A stretch of 6,986 bases of DNA, from contig JACRCS010000579.1 in NCBI GenBank assembly GCA_016218905.1, forward strand, positions 1-6,986. Reading direction: 5' to 3'. This DNA is from Deltaproteobacteria bacterium. Its GTDB lineage: Bacteria; Desulfobacterota_C; Deferrisomatia; Deferrisomatales; JACRMM01. Made by a program: the position numbers and the translations under genes. Under the pieces are notes generated by a model, which ran no database searches, had not been told where the DNA came from, and saw nothing but the letters and a program-made list of their open reading frames with translations. Each line of letters starts with the position of its first letter. Positions within the stretch are counted from its first letter, which is position 1. Of this stretch, positions 1 through 6,854 are shown in pieces.

Positions 1-53
1 AAGTCCCGGCCGGCAGCGCCCAGGATCGCGAGCCGACGTACGCCTTTCACCAT
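1..53 (-). CDS. 5' end of predicted GTPase, COG2403 / cyclic 2,3-diphosphoglycerate synthetase-like (partial)
   Basis: Only the first 17 complete codons are present; the gene leaves the window at base 1. The visible residues are MVKGVRRLAILGAAGRD. A basic start, a short beta strand and then the G-A-A-G-R-D loop is the pattern I know from the N-terminus of COG2403 predicted GTPases, the family related to cyclic 2,3-diphosphoglycerate synthetase, where the motif usually continues as F-H-N-F. The last two visible bases (TT) are compatible with Phe. The start is supported by AGGAG at 63-67 on the minus strand, nine bases before the ATG. It lies 75 bp beyond the stop of the sensor kinase on the same strand, so read-through from the kinase is possible, but a promoter-like hexamer sits in the gap. 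The reading frame is fairly secure; the family call rests on about ten residues and could be wrong. Another nucleotide-binding Rossmann-type protein is the main alternative. Confidence 0.6.
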   Translation of the reverse strand, partial: MVKGVRRLAILGAAGRD

Positions 54-75
54 AGAGGAAGTCTCCTTGGGCCGC

Positions 76-105
76 ATTCTAGGCCGCTCTGCAGGCCATC
101 CGGAA
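76..105 (-). promoter_or_regulatory. possible sigma-70-type promoter for the leftmost gene
   Basis: On the minus strand, TAGAAT (81 down to 76) differs from the TATAAT consensus at one position. It lies 22 bases before the ATG at 53, leaving room for a short leader containing the AGGAG. The -35 position is poor: TTCCGG (105 down to 100), 18 bases upstream, matches TTGACA mainly in its first two bases. The -10 stands out because the surrounding DNA is so GC-rich, but the call is weak. Confidence 0.3.
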
Positions 106-128
106 CCCCCAGGGGTCGGAGCTACACT

Positions 129-3100
129 TTACACACGGTCCTGAGAACGGCTCTCCAGGTGAACGACCGGGAAATCAGGACCGGCCCGGGCCGGAAGGTC
201 CACGGTGAACGTCGAGCCCACTCCCGAACGGCTGGCGACGGCGACGTCGCCCCCCATCATCCGGGCGAGCCGTCGGGTGATGACGAGACCGAGTCCGGTC
301 CCGCCGAACCGGCGGGTCACCTGTGGGTCCGCCTGCTCGAAGGCGCGGAAGAGGCGGGAAACCTGCTCCGCGGTCATCCCGATGCCGGTGTCCGTCACCA
401 CGAAGACGACTCGTTCGACACCGGGCCCACCCTCACGCCGGACCCGGAGCGTGACCTCGCCGTCTCGGGTGAACTTCACGGCGTTGCCGACGAGGTTGAG
501 GAGGATCTGCCGCACCCGGGTCGGGTCGGCGACGAGGCGGCCGGCCTCCTCGCTCCCCTCGACGACGAGGCGGTTCCTGTTCTGCTCGGCCATCGGTGCC
601 ATCGTCGCGGTGACGTCCCGGATGAGAGAAGCGACGCCGAATTCCTCAGGGAAGAGGTCGAGCTTTCCCGCCTCCATCCGGGAGAGGTCGAGGATGTCGT
701 TGATCAGACCGAGAAGGTGCCGCCCGGCGGCGTGGATCTTCCCGACGTCAGCCCCGAGGCCGTCGAGGCCGCGCTCGGCGATCTCCTCCGAGAGGATCTC
801 GCTGTAGCCGAGGATCGCGTTGAGCGGCGTCCGGAGCTCGTGGCTCGTGGCGGCGAGGAAGTGGCTCTTCGACTGGTTCGCGTCTTCGGCGGCTCTCCCG
901 GCGTCCTCGGCCCTTTCCCGCTGCAGCTCGGCCTCCCGGAGCGCCTGCTCTGTCCGCGCCTTCTCCTCGCGAAGGCTCCGGGTCCGGTCCTCGACGATCC
1001 CCAGGAGCTCCCGCTCGTGCGCCTCGAGCCGCGCGACGCGGAAACGGTAGCCGGTGTAGGCGATCGCGAGCGCGAACGCCCCGCCGAGGAGCCAGAAGGA
1101 CGGTCTCTGGTCGAGGCGCGGACGGAGGCGGAACGAGAAAGAGGCATCCCCTTCGTTCCAGATGCCGCTCTCGTTGGCGGCCGCGACGCGGAAGGAGTAC
1201 GACCCCGGCGAGAGGTTCGTGTAGTACGCCGAGCGCCGCGTCCCCACGTCGACCCAGTCATCGTCGACTCCCTCGAGCCGCACGCGCAGCTTCACCCGCG
1301 ACGGGACGCGCAGACTGAGGGCGGTGTAGTGGAACTCGAACCTCTCCTTCCCCGGCGGGAGCTCGAGGAACGATTGGACCGGCGCCGGCGTGCCGTCGAC
1401 CTTCACCTCCTCGACGTGGACCGGCGGCGGGACCAGGTTTCTGAAGAGGCGCGAGGGATCGACCGAGACGACCCCTTCGATCGTCGGGAATTGGAGCCGG
1501 CCGGAGGGCCCGCGGGCCCCCGCAGGCTGGTTCGCTCCGTTGCACTCCCGGTTGCGCATCCCGTCCTCGACACCGAACGGACGGCAGCTCACGCGGCGGG
1601 AGTCGCCTCGGAGCAGCGCGTCGAGCTCGCGGAGGGAGACGACGTAGACCCCCCGGTTGCAGGAGATCCAGAGGTTCCCCTGGCCGTCCGGCAGGATGGC
1701 GAAGACCGCGTCGTCGAACAGCCCCTCGCGCGTCGTGACGGGCCTGAAGAGGCCGTCGCGGAACCGGTTCAGGCCGCCCCCGTAGGTTCCGACCCAGAGC
1801 GTCCCGTCCGCCTCCTCGTGGATCGTGTTGACGATCTCGATCGAAAGCCCCTGGGCCCGCCCGAACCGGGCGAAGCGCCCCCCGTCGAAACGAAAGAGCC
1901 CGGCACCGTTCGTCCCGATCCAGAGGCTTCCCGCCCGATCCTCGTGGAGGGCATGGACCGTCGGGTTCAGGAGGCCGTCCACCTCTGCGTACCGGGTAAA
2001 CAGGCCGTCGGGAGAAAGGCGCGTCAGGCCGGAGCCGCGCGAGCCGAGGAAGACGCTCCCGTCACGGGTCCCGGTGATCGCGCAAATCGAGTCTCCCGCG
2101 AGGCCGTCCGCCTTCCGGATCGTTCTCACGACCCTTCCGCCCCGCACGACGCTGACACCGCCGCCCCGCGTCCCGAGCCACACCGACCCGTCGGGGTGCT
2201 GCCAGATCGCCTGGACGCCCGCCGCGGCGAGACCGTCTACCGTCCCGATCGTCGTGACGCTCTCCCCGCGGCGCACGTTCACCCCGGCCGAATCGGTCCC
2301 CGACCAGACGGCCCCGTCCCGGTCGACGAAGACCGCCCACGCCACGTCCCCTGAGAGCCCCTCCCGGATGCCCCACGGCGTGAACGACGCGTCTGAGAGC
2401 TTGTTCAGGCCGCCGTCCTGCGTTCCCACCCAGAGCGTCCCCTCGCGGTCCTCCAGAAGGGCGAGGACGTGTCCGTTCGAGAGCCCCTGCGCGGGAGTTA
2501 AGGCCGACAGACGCCCTCCAGTCCATCGCGCCAGGCCGCCCGACGTCCCGATCCAGACCGTGCCGCGCCGGTCGCGCAGGACGCAGTTCACGACCTCGCC
2601 CGGGAGGTTTTTCGCCGGGCCCAGGGACTCGTCTCGCCCTTCCTGGAGAAGCCGCGCCCCGTGTGGCGTCCCGACCAGGATCGTCCCGTTCGGCGCTGCG
2701 TGAAGAGACAGGACCGTCTCCGTGAGTCCCGCCGGCACGAACCTCTTCCCCGACCGCCGGATCAGCCCCCGCGCCGTCCCGGCCCAGAGCTTTCCCGCCG
2801 GGTCCACGGCGAGAGCACGGATAGCACCCGCGGGAACCCCGTCCGCGGTTCCCCAGGCCTTGAAGGAACTCTCGTCCCGGCTCTGCAGCCCGGCGTCGGT
2901 CCCTATCCAGAGAGTTCCCTCGAGGTCCTCGGCGAGGGACCGGACGATGTCTGCGGCGAGGCCGTCGGACCGTCCGAACGTCTGGAAGCGTCCCTCCTGA
3001 AGGACGGTGAGGCCGCCCCCTTCCGTCCCGATCCAGAGGCACCCGCGGCGATCTTCGAGGAGCGAGAGGATTCGGTTGTGCCGAAGCTCCGGCGTGTTCG

Positions 3101-3356
3101 ACCTGTCGAAGACGACGAACCGGACGCCGTCGAACCTTGCGAGCCCCTCCTGCGTTCCGATCCAGACGTAGCCGTCCCGCGTCTGGACGAGCGCCTCCGC
3201 GGAGCTCTGGGGAAGCCCGTCCTTCGTCCTCCAGATCTCGTGGCGGTACTGCGTTATCGCTCGGGCAGGGTCGAGGGCTTCTGCTGATCCGGCACAGAGG
3301 ACGGCTAGGAGCAGGCCGACGGCAAGCTCGCGGGGACCGGCCATACGCCAGAACAT
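129..3356 (-). CDS. membrane sensor histidine kinase with double Reg_prop beta-propeller and Y_Y_Y periplasmic sensor
   Basis: This 1075-residue sensor kinase has an apparent signal peptide at 1-27 (hydrophobic 11-22, likely cleaved after A-E-A). Thirteen W-[IVLA]-G-T-type Reg_prop motifs recur every 36-43 residues, near 65, 108, 150, 191, 227, 268, 309, 351, 393, 436, 479, 521 and 563. A closing strand near 620-634 (G-R-L-Q-F-P-T...SVDP) brings the blade count to about 14, as in two seven-bladed propellers. A Y_Y_Y domain (about 650-745), one membrane helix (about 754-770) and a coiled coil (about 775-830) follow. HisKA contains SHELRTPL (His839). The ATPase has N-box NLVGNAVKF (Asn958), DTGIGM (989), F-box (1003-1010) and GGTGLGL (1018). 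All catalytic motifs look intact. There is no receiver or helix-turn-helix domain, so a separate response regulator is expected. The start has no clear Shine-Dalgarno sequence; Met5 is an alternative. It is divergent from the transporter operon, so regulation of that operon is plausible but inferred. The ligand is unknown. Confidence 0.95.
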   Translation of the reverse strand: MFWRMAGPRELAVGLLLAVLCAGSAEALDPARAITQYRHEIWRTKDGLPQSSAEALVQTRDGYVWIGTQEGLARFDGVRFVVFDRSNTPELRHNRILSLLEDRRGCLWIGTEGGGLTVLQEGRFQTFGRSDGLAADIVRSLAEDLEGTLWIGTDAGLQSRDESSFKAWGTADGVPAGAIRALAVDPAGKLWAGTARGLIRRSGKRFVPAGLTETVLSLHAAPNGTILVGTPHGARLLQEGRDESLGPAKNLPGEVVNCVLRDRRGTVWIGTSGGLARWTGGRLSALTPAQGLSNGHVLALLEDREGTLWVGTQDGGLNKLSDASFTPWGIREGLSGDVAWAVFVDRDGAVWSGTDSAGVNVRRGESVTTIGTVDGLAAAGVQAIWQHPDGSVWLGTRGGGVSVVRGGRVVRTIRKADGLAGDSICAITGTRDGSVFLGSRGSGLTRLSPDGLFTRYAEVDGLLNPTVHALHEDRAGSLWIGTNGAGLFRFDGGRFARFGRAQGLSIEIVNTIHEEADGTLWVGTYGGGLNRFRDGLFRPVTTREGLFDDAVFAILPDGQGNLWISCNRGVYVVSLRELDALLRGDSRRVSCRPFGVEDGMRNRECNGANQPAGARGPSGRLQFPTIEGVVSVDPSRLFRNLVPPPVHVEEVKVDGTPAPVQSFLELPPGKERFEFHYTALSLRVPSRVKLRVRLEGVDDDWVDVGTRRSAYYTNLSPGSYSFRVAAANESGIWNEGDASFSFRLRPRLDQRPSFWLLGGAFALAIAYTGYRFRVARLEAHERELLGIVEDRTRSLREEKARTEQALREAELQRERAEDAGRAAEDANQSKSHFLAATSHELRTPLNAILGYSEILSEEIAERGLDGLGADVGKIHAAGRHLLGLINDILDLSRMEAGKLDLFPEEFGVASLIRDVTATMAPMAEQNRNRLVVEGSEEAGRLVADPTRVRQILLNLVGNAVKFTRDGEVTLRVRREGGPGVERVVFVVTDTGIGMTAEQVSRLFRAFEQADPQVTRRFGGTGLGLVITRRLARMMGGDVAVASRSGVGSTFTVDLPARAGPDFPVVHLESRSQDRV

Positions 3357-3373
3357 ACAGGAAAGCTGGTCCG

Positions 3374-3474
3374 TCGCCGGAATCCGGAGCAGTGTGACGA
3401 TTCGTCACGCCCAATAGGCCCTGGCGAACCTTCCCGAGACACCTCCGTATGGCTTGATTGACCTTCGCCGGAAT
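3374..3474. repeat. separated 10-bp direct repeat in the divergent intergenic region
   Basis: TCGCCGGAAT occurs at 3374-3383 and again, identical and in the same orientation, at 3465-3474, with a 91-bp offset. The two copies flank the 15-bp palindrome. They could be paired regulator half-sites. A chance repeat in GC-rich DNA is also likely, because the flanks share almost nothing beyond the ten bases. Confidence 0.3.
3394..3408. promoter_or_regulatory. 15-bp perfect palindrome, candidate operator
   Basis: GTGACGA-T-TCGTCAC is a perfect inverted repeat with 7-bp arms and a single central base (3401). The one-base centre rules out an RNA hairpin and favours a site for a dimeric DNA-binding protein. 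It lies 37 bp upstream of the kinase start and 123 bp upstream of the adaptor start, within the only non-coding stretch between the divergent units. It could serve either or both. No regulator gene is visible in the window, so the binding protein is unknown. Confidence 0.45.
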
Positions 3475-3519
3475 AACCCGATCGAAGGGACCTCCGCCCC
3501 TGATGGGCTCGAAGACTTC

Positions 3520-3523
3520 GGAG
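3520..3523 (+). promoter_or_regulatory. Shine-Dalgarno GGAG that sets the adaptor start
   Basis: GGAG ends eight bases before the ATG at 3532. The next upstream in-frame candidate, TTG at 3454, would put 26 polar residues ahead of the membrane anchor and would lie inside the likely promoter and operator region. The ATG at 3532 is therefore preferred. Confidence 0.65.
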
Positions 3524-3531
3524 TGCGCGCC

Positions 3532-4752
3532 ATGAAGAAGAAGTGGATCCTCATTTCCGCCCTCGGAATCGCCCTCGTCGGCGCCGGTGTCGTCCTTGGT
3601 TCGCGCAACAGCAAGGAAAAGCCGACATCCGCGGCCGACAACCTGCCGTTCCGGCTCGGGACCGTCACCGCTGAGGACCTGCAGGTGAGCGTGCGGGAGG
3701 TCGGCGTCGTCGACCCCGTGACGAAGGTGGACGTCAAATCGGTCGTCTCCGGACGTGTGGTCCGCCTGAACGTGCGCGACGGCGCGGTCGTGAAGGCGGG
3801 CGACGTCCTGGCCGAGGTCGAGCCGGACGTCACCCAGGCCCAGTCGCTCTCCGAGGTCTCCGCAGGGCTTACGCAGGCCGAGCTCGGCCTGAAGGACGCC
3901 GAACGTCAGCTGCGCGCGCAGCAGGCGCGCTGGGACGCCGGCCTCGTCGGCCACGAAACGCTGAAGGATTTCGTCGCCCGCAAGGACGTCGCCGCCGAGT
4001 CGCTCCGCGCCGCCCGGGCCCGCTACCGGATCGTCGAAGACCACGGCATCCCGATCTCCTCCGCCGGCGCCTCGCAGGTCGCCCGGGTCACGAGTCCCAT
4101 GGCGGGCGTCGTCATCAAGAAGGGGGTCGAGCTGGGCGAGACGGTCACCTCCGGCGTCTCCTCGTTCAACGCGGGGACCGTCCTCTTTACCGTCGCCGAC
4201 CTGAAGTCGCTCATCGTGAAGGTGAACCTCAACGAGGTCGACATCGCGAAAGTCTCGGCGGGGCAGCCGGTCCGGATCACGCTCGACGCCTACCCGCAGA
4301 AGGTCTTCGGCGGGAAGGTGCGGTTCGTCGCTCCGGCCGCGACCCTCGTCGAGAAGATCAAGGTCTTCGAGATCGAGGTCGCCCTCGACGAGCTGGGCGA
4401 CGCCTTCCGGACGGGAATGAGCGCGAACGTCGAGATCCTCGGGGACAAGCGCACCAAGGCCCTTTCCCTTCCGCTCGAGGCGCTGCAGAAGCGCGACGGG
4501 GCGACGGTGGCCTACGTCCTCAAGAAGGACCTCGATGCGAAGGCCATCGCGAAGGCGAAGGAGGGCCTGGGAGGCCGCGCCAAGTTCGTCTGGCTGTCGG
4601 AGAACTGGAAGGACTACTTCAACCCCGTTCCCGTGAAGGCTGGAATCGCGACGCTCGAGCGGGTCGAGGTCCTCGCGGGGCTCTCGACGGGCGACAAGGT
4701 CTGCCTGGAAGACCCGACCCGGAAGAAGGTCGAAAAGGACGAGGACAACTGA
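3532..4752 (+). CDS. periplasmic adaptor (membrane fusion) subunit, HlyD/MacA-like
   Basis: This 406-residue protein should link an inner-membrane ABC pump to an outer-membrane channel, or deliver substrate to the pump in the periplasm. It starts MKKKWILIS, with a basic head and a hydrophobic anchor at about 5-23 and no lipobox. A split lipoyl domain follows: residues 67-97 (VVSGRVVRLNVRDGAVVKAGDVL) and 184-205 (SPMAGVVIKKGVELGETV). Between them is an alpha-helical hairpin (about 103-170), short for the family. A beta-barrel (about 225-302) contains the family-typical NEVDIAKVSAGQPVRITLDAYP stretch, and a membrane-proximal domain and charged tail end the protein. The start is chosen by GGAG at 3520. 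The stop lies three bases before the ATPase start, so the two genes are surely one transcript. No tripartite partner from the TolC family is visible in the window. The substrate cannot be read from the sequence; antibiotic, lipid or peptide export are all possible. Confidence 0.92.
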   Translation: MKKKWILISALGIALVGAGVVLGSRNSKEKPTSAADNLPFRLGTVTAEDLQVSVREVGVVDPVTKVDVKSVVSGRVVRLNVRDGAVVKAGDVLAEVEPDVTQAQSLSEVSAGLTQAELGLKDAERQLRAQQARWDAGLVGHETLKDFVARKDVAAESLRAARARYRIVEDHGIPISSAGASQVARVTSPMAGVVIKKGVELGETVTSGVSSFNAGTVLFTVADLKSLIVKVNLNEVDIAKVSAGQPVRITLDAYPQKVFGGKVRFVAPAATLVEKIKVFEIEVALDELGDAFRTGMSANVEILGDKRTKALSLPLEALQKRDGATVAYVLKKDLDAKAIAKAKEGLGGRAKFVWLSENWKDYFNPVPVKAGIATLERVEVLAGLSTGDKVCLEDPTRKKVEKDEDN

Positions 4753-4755
4753 ACC

Positions 4756-5445
4756 ATGAGCGCCGTCATCGAGACTCGCGGACTCACGAAGGTCTTCGGA
4801 GTGAACGGCAACGCCGTCCACGCCCTCCGGGGAATCGACCTCGAGGTCGCCCGGGGCGAGTTCGTGGCGCTCGTCGGACCCTCCGGCTCAGGCAAGTCCA
4901 CCCTCATGGCGATCCTCGGCTGCCTGGACTCCCCGACGGACGGGGCGTACGCCCTCGACGGGCAGAGCGTCGAAGGGCTCACGGGAAGCGCCCTGGCCCG
5001 CATCCGCAACGAGAAGGTCGGCTTCGTCTTCCAGACCTACAACCTCCTGCCTCGATCGACCGTCGCCCGCAACGTCGAGCTGCCGATGCTCTACGCCGGC
5101 ATCGGAGGCCGGGAGCGGCGCGAGCGCTCGCTCGCTCTCCTCGAGAAGGTCGGGATCCCCGAGAAGGCGGGCCGCCTCCCGGCGGAGCTCTCGGGCGGGC
5201 AGCGGCAGCGCGTCGCGATCGCCAGGGCGCTGGCGAACGGGCCGGCGCTCCTCCTCGCTGACGAGCCGACGGGCGCGCTCGACTCGAAGACGGGGGCCGA
5301 GGTGCTCGGCCTCTTCCAGGAGCTGCACCGGCAGGGGCACACCGTCGTCCTCGTCACGCACGACCCGGCCATCGCCGCCCTCGCCGAGCGCCGGGTCGAG
5401 CTCTACGACGGGCTGGTTCGCCTTCCCGAGGCGAAGGCGGCGTGA
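4756..5445 (+). CDS. ABC transporter ATP-binding subunit, MacB/LolD-type
   Basis: This is a complete 229-residue nucleotide-binding subunit of the family that powers MacB, LolCDE and FtsEX machines. Walker A is GPSGSGKST at 41-49, the Q-loop glutamine is Gln93 (FVFQTYNLLP), and the signature LSGGQRQRVAIARAL starts at 145. Walker B is LLLADE with catalytic Glu170, the D-loop region is GALDSK (173-178), and the H-loop is THD with His202. All ATPase residues look intact. The N-terminal pattern TKVFGVNGNAVHALRGIDL, with aromatic Phe14 as the likely A-loop residue, is typical of this subfamily. It is a free-standing domain, not fused to the permease as in Escherichia coli MacB, so two copies should pair with two permease subunits. 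It begins three bases after the adaptor stop and ends one base before the permease GTG, which implies translational coupling. Confidence 0.96.
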   Translation: MSAVIETRGLTKVFGVNGNAVHALRGIDLEVARGEFVALVGPSGSGKSTLMAILGCLDSPTDGAYALDGQSVEGLTGSALARIRNEKVGFVFQTYNLLPRSTVARNVELPMLYAGIGGRERRERSLALLEKVGIPEKAGRLPAELSGGQRQRVAIARALANGPALLLADEPTGALDSKTGAEVLGLFQELHRQGHTVVLVTHDPAIAALAERRVELYDGLVRLPEAKAA

Positions 5446-5446
5446 C

Positions 5447-6697
5447 GTGCGGTTCTCCGGAGCCTTCCGCCAGCGGGTCGCCGAGGCCTGGCTCGAGATC
5501 CGCGAGAATATGGGCCGGTCGGCCCTGCAGGCGCTCGGCGTCATGGTCGGCGTCGCGTCGGTCCTCGGCGGATTCTCCATCTCCGACAGCAGCCAGCGCC
5601 GCTCGGATGAGCGGTGGCGCAAGCTCGGCGGCATCGAGCGGCTGAACGTGCAGCCCTCGGCCGCGGTTCGCGACGGAAGCGTTACCGCGCTCCAGCGCGC
5701 CAACCTCGGCCTGCGCAACGACGACGCCGCAGACGGCGAGGCACTGAACCGCAAGGCCGTCTACGCCACGAGCGTCCAGCGCTTCGCCCGCGCCCGCCTG
5801 CGCTCGCCGAACGCCGACCAGGAACGCCAGGTGAGCGGCATCGGCGGTGACTTCCTCCCGCTGAACGGATACGAGGTCGAAGAGGGGCGTGCCTTCTCCA
5901 TGACGGAGCTCGCTTCCGGCGCTCCCGTCTGCCTCCTCGGCGCGGAGGCCGCGTCCGTCTTCTTTCCCTCGGGAGACGCCGTCGGGCAGACGGTGCGCCT
6001 GGGCGACTTCCCCGTGGTCGTGGTCGGCGTCTTTCGCGAGCTCGTCTTCCGCTGGAGAGACGGCGAGCCCAATGCGATGGCCTGGCGGAACGAGATCGTC
6101 GCGGTCCCCTCGGCGCTCGTGGCGGCGCGGATGCAGGGAGACCGCTACGAGCGGGTCGACCGGATGACGTTCAAGATCCCGGACCTGAACCTGATGGAGG
6201 GCTTCGCGCGCGACCTCTCCTCTCTGCTGAAGGCGAACCACCGGCAGCAGGAGGACGTGCGGATCGACGACATCGCGGCCCGCATGAAGAAGCGCCAGAG
6301 CCAGGGGCAGGTCTACAACCTGATCTTCATGCTCTCCGGGATCCTCTCGCTCGTCGGCGGAGGCATGGTGAACGTGAACATCCAGCTCGCGAGCCTGAGC
6401 GAACGCGTGCGGGAGATCGGCGTGCGCATGGCGATCGGCGCCTCCGGCCTCGAGGTCTTCAAGGCCTTCATGACCGAAGCCCTCCTTCTGACCTCGCTCG
6501 GAAGTCTCGTCGGACTCGTCCTCGGCGTCGCCTTCTCGAAGGGGATCTGCGTCTTCCTCGACATCCCGCTCTTCCTGGCTCCCGGGAGCTTCTTCGCGGC
6601 GTTCTTCGTCGCGAGCGCCTTCGGCGTCCTCTTCGCCCTCTTCCCGGCCTGGAAGGCCTCCCGCCTCTCTCCTATGGAGGCTCTTAGGTATGAGTGA
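5447..6697 (+). CDS. ABC transporter permease, MacB/FtsX family
   Basis: This 416-residue inner-membrane subunit has the MacB layout. A short cytoplasmic helix (about 5-22) leads into the first membrane helix (about 27-44, LQALGVMVGVASVLGGFSI). A periplasmic MacB_PCD-type domain of about 240 residues follows (45-285). Three more membrane helices lie at about 289-312, 339-364 and 378-402, forming the FtsX domain. The cytoplasmic loop after helix two carries the coupling motif SERVREIGVRMAIGAS (318-333), where the permease meets the ATPase. The C-terminus FPAWKASRLSPMEALRYE is the usual family ending. The start is GTG, one base after the ATPase stop; no separate Shine-Dalgarno is needed if translation is coupled. 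Such proteins act as mechanotransmission pumps that move substrates already in the periplasm. Its last codons contain GGAGG and an overlapping ATG, the start of the unusual junction downstream. Confidence 0.95.
   Translation: MRFSGAFRQRVAEAWLEIRENMGRSALQALGVMVGVASVLGGFSISDSSQRRSDERWRKLGGIERLNVQPSAAVRDGSVTALQRANLGLRNDDAADGEALNRKAVYATSVQRFARARLRSPNADQERQVSGIGGDFLPLNGYEVEEGRAFSMTELASGAPVCLLGAEAASVFFPSGDAVGQTVRLGDFPVVVVGVFRELVFRWRDGEPNAMAWRNEIVAVPSALVAARMQGDRYERVDRMTFKIPDLNLMEGFARDLSSLLKANHRQQEDVRIDDIAARMKKRQSQGQVYNLIFMLSGILSLVGGGMVNVNIQLASLSERVREIGVRMAIGASGLEVFKAFMTEALLLTSLGSLVGLVLGVAFSKGICVFLDIPLFLAPGSFFAAFFVASAFGVLFALFPAWKASRLSPMEALRYE
6676..6680 (+). promoter_or_regulatory. Shine-Dalgarno GGAGG inside the permease C-terminal codons
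   Basis: GGAGG lies within the Met-Glu-Ala codons of the permease, nine bases before the ATG at 6690, which itself overlaps the permease stop (ATGAGTGA). This is a strong ribosome site for a coupled downstream start. The second copy of the junction has CGAGG (6833-6837) at the same nine-base distance from the ATG at 6847. Confidence 0.55.
6677..6697 (+). repeat. 21-bp direct repeat, copy 1 (permease end / coupling junction)
   Basis: This segment encodes the final E-A-L-R-Y-E-stop of the permease and contains GAGG, nine bases, then ATGAGTGA, in which an ATG and a TGA overlap. The same 21 bases recur at 6834-6854 with one difference (T at 6685, C at 6842). Homology does not extend clearly to either side. 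Confidence 0.9.
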
Positions 6698-6854
6698 GCT
6701 CAACGGATCACGGCGGGGGGTCCGGGGGGGCGCGCGCCCGGACCTTGGAACGGCGATGGATGCTCCAGCCCTGGCGGGGGTCCGGGGGGCGCGCGGAGCC
6801 CAGCCCCCCGGAGAGGCAGCCCCCCCGGCGAGCGAGGCTCTCAGGTATGAGTGA
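6690..6854 (+). CDS. 54-codon bridging open frame between permease and next gene (possible coupling leader)
   Basis: An ATG at 6690, placed nine bases after GGAGG, opens a frame of 54 codons that closes with TGA at 6852-6854. It overlaps the permease stop by eight bases and the next gene's ATG (6847) by eight bases. The product begins MSELNGSRRGVRGG, is rich in Gly, Ala, Arg and Pro, and ends E-A-L-R-Y-E exactly like the permease, but from a different frame position (157-bp offset, so shifted by one). I recognise no domain, and the composition follows the GC-rich palindromes rather than a protein constraint. The likely role, if any, is to carry ribosomes across the inserted DNA to the next start. 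It may equally be an accident of the duplication, with no functional product. Confidence 0.3.
   Translation: MSELNGSRRGVRGGARPDLGTAMDAPALAGVRGARGAQPPGEAAPPASEALRYE
6712..6742. repeat. GC-rich palindromic element, copy A
   Basis: This copy shares the pattern GGC, G-run, TCC, G-run, CGCGCG with copy B 61 bp downstream. It contains the inverted pair TCCGGG (6721-6726) and CCCGGA (6737-6742), and the perfect 12-bp palindrome GGGCGCGCGCCC (6728-6739). It resembles REP-type extragenic elements in form only; I recognise no named family. Confidence 0.6.
6773..6828. repeat. GC-rich palindromic element, copy B, with strong hairpin
   Basis: TCCGGGGGGC (6781-6790) and GCCCCCCGGA (6803-6812) are perfect 10-bp inverted arms around a 12-base loop. 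The right arm recurs almost at once as a CAG, C-run, GG block (6801-6811 and 6817-6828), so alternative pairings exist. The left part (6773-6795) repeats copy A with G-runs one base shorter. There is no T-run after the stem, so it is not a standard intrinsic terminator. It could slow ribosomes or stabilise upstream RNA. Confidence 0.65.
6834..6854 (+). repeat. 21-bp direct repeat, copy 2 (start of the fourth operon gene)
   Basis: This is the second copy of the permease-end segment, 157 bp after the first, matching at 20 of 21 bases. It supplies GAGG, the ATG (6847) of the next gene and the TGA closing the 54-codon bridging frame. Sequence before it is palindromic and unlike the permease. This argues against a full second permease C-terminus. 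Confidence 0.9.

Noticed and set aside
100..120. Intrinsic terminator after the kinase
   Set aside because: The C-run and G-run pair only with a very tight loop or a short stem, and no T-run follows on the minus strand.
159..2354. A 731-codon open frame on the plus strand, opposite the kinase
   Set aside because: It is antisense to a gene with clear domains, is dominated by Arg, Pro, Glu and Asp as expected from the complement of GC-rich coding DNA, and shows no recognisable motif.
3393..3409. CRP/FNR-type site overlapping the palindrome
   Set aside because: The TGTGA and TCACG half-sites look similar to a CRP site but are separated by seven bases instead of six, and the symmetry axis fits the 15-bp dyad better.
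3454..3531. TTG start 26 codons upstream for the adaptor
   Set aside because: It would place polar residues before the membrane anchor and lacks a good ribosome site, while ATG at 3532 has GGAG at ideal spacing.
2062..4821. A 919-codon open frame on the minus strand across the kinase, the intergenic region and the adaptor
   Set aside because: It runs out of frame through the kinase and antisense through the adaptor, with low-complexity composition. Long stop-free shadow frames are expected at this G+C content.
6781..6812. Intrinsic terminator after the permease
   Set aside because: The stem is strong, but no T-run follows on either strand and a coding frame begins just downstream, so it is better treated as a palindromic repeat.
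6698..6854. Remnant of a duplicated permease C-terminus (pseudogene)
   Set aside because: Only E-A-L-R-Y-E and the stop are shared. The residues before it in the second copy are Pro/Ala-rich and lack the membrane helix and the K-A-S-R-L-S-P sequence of the permease end.
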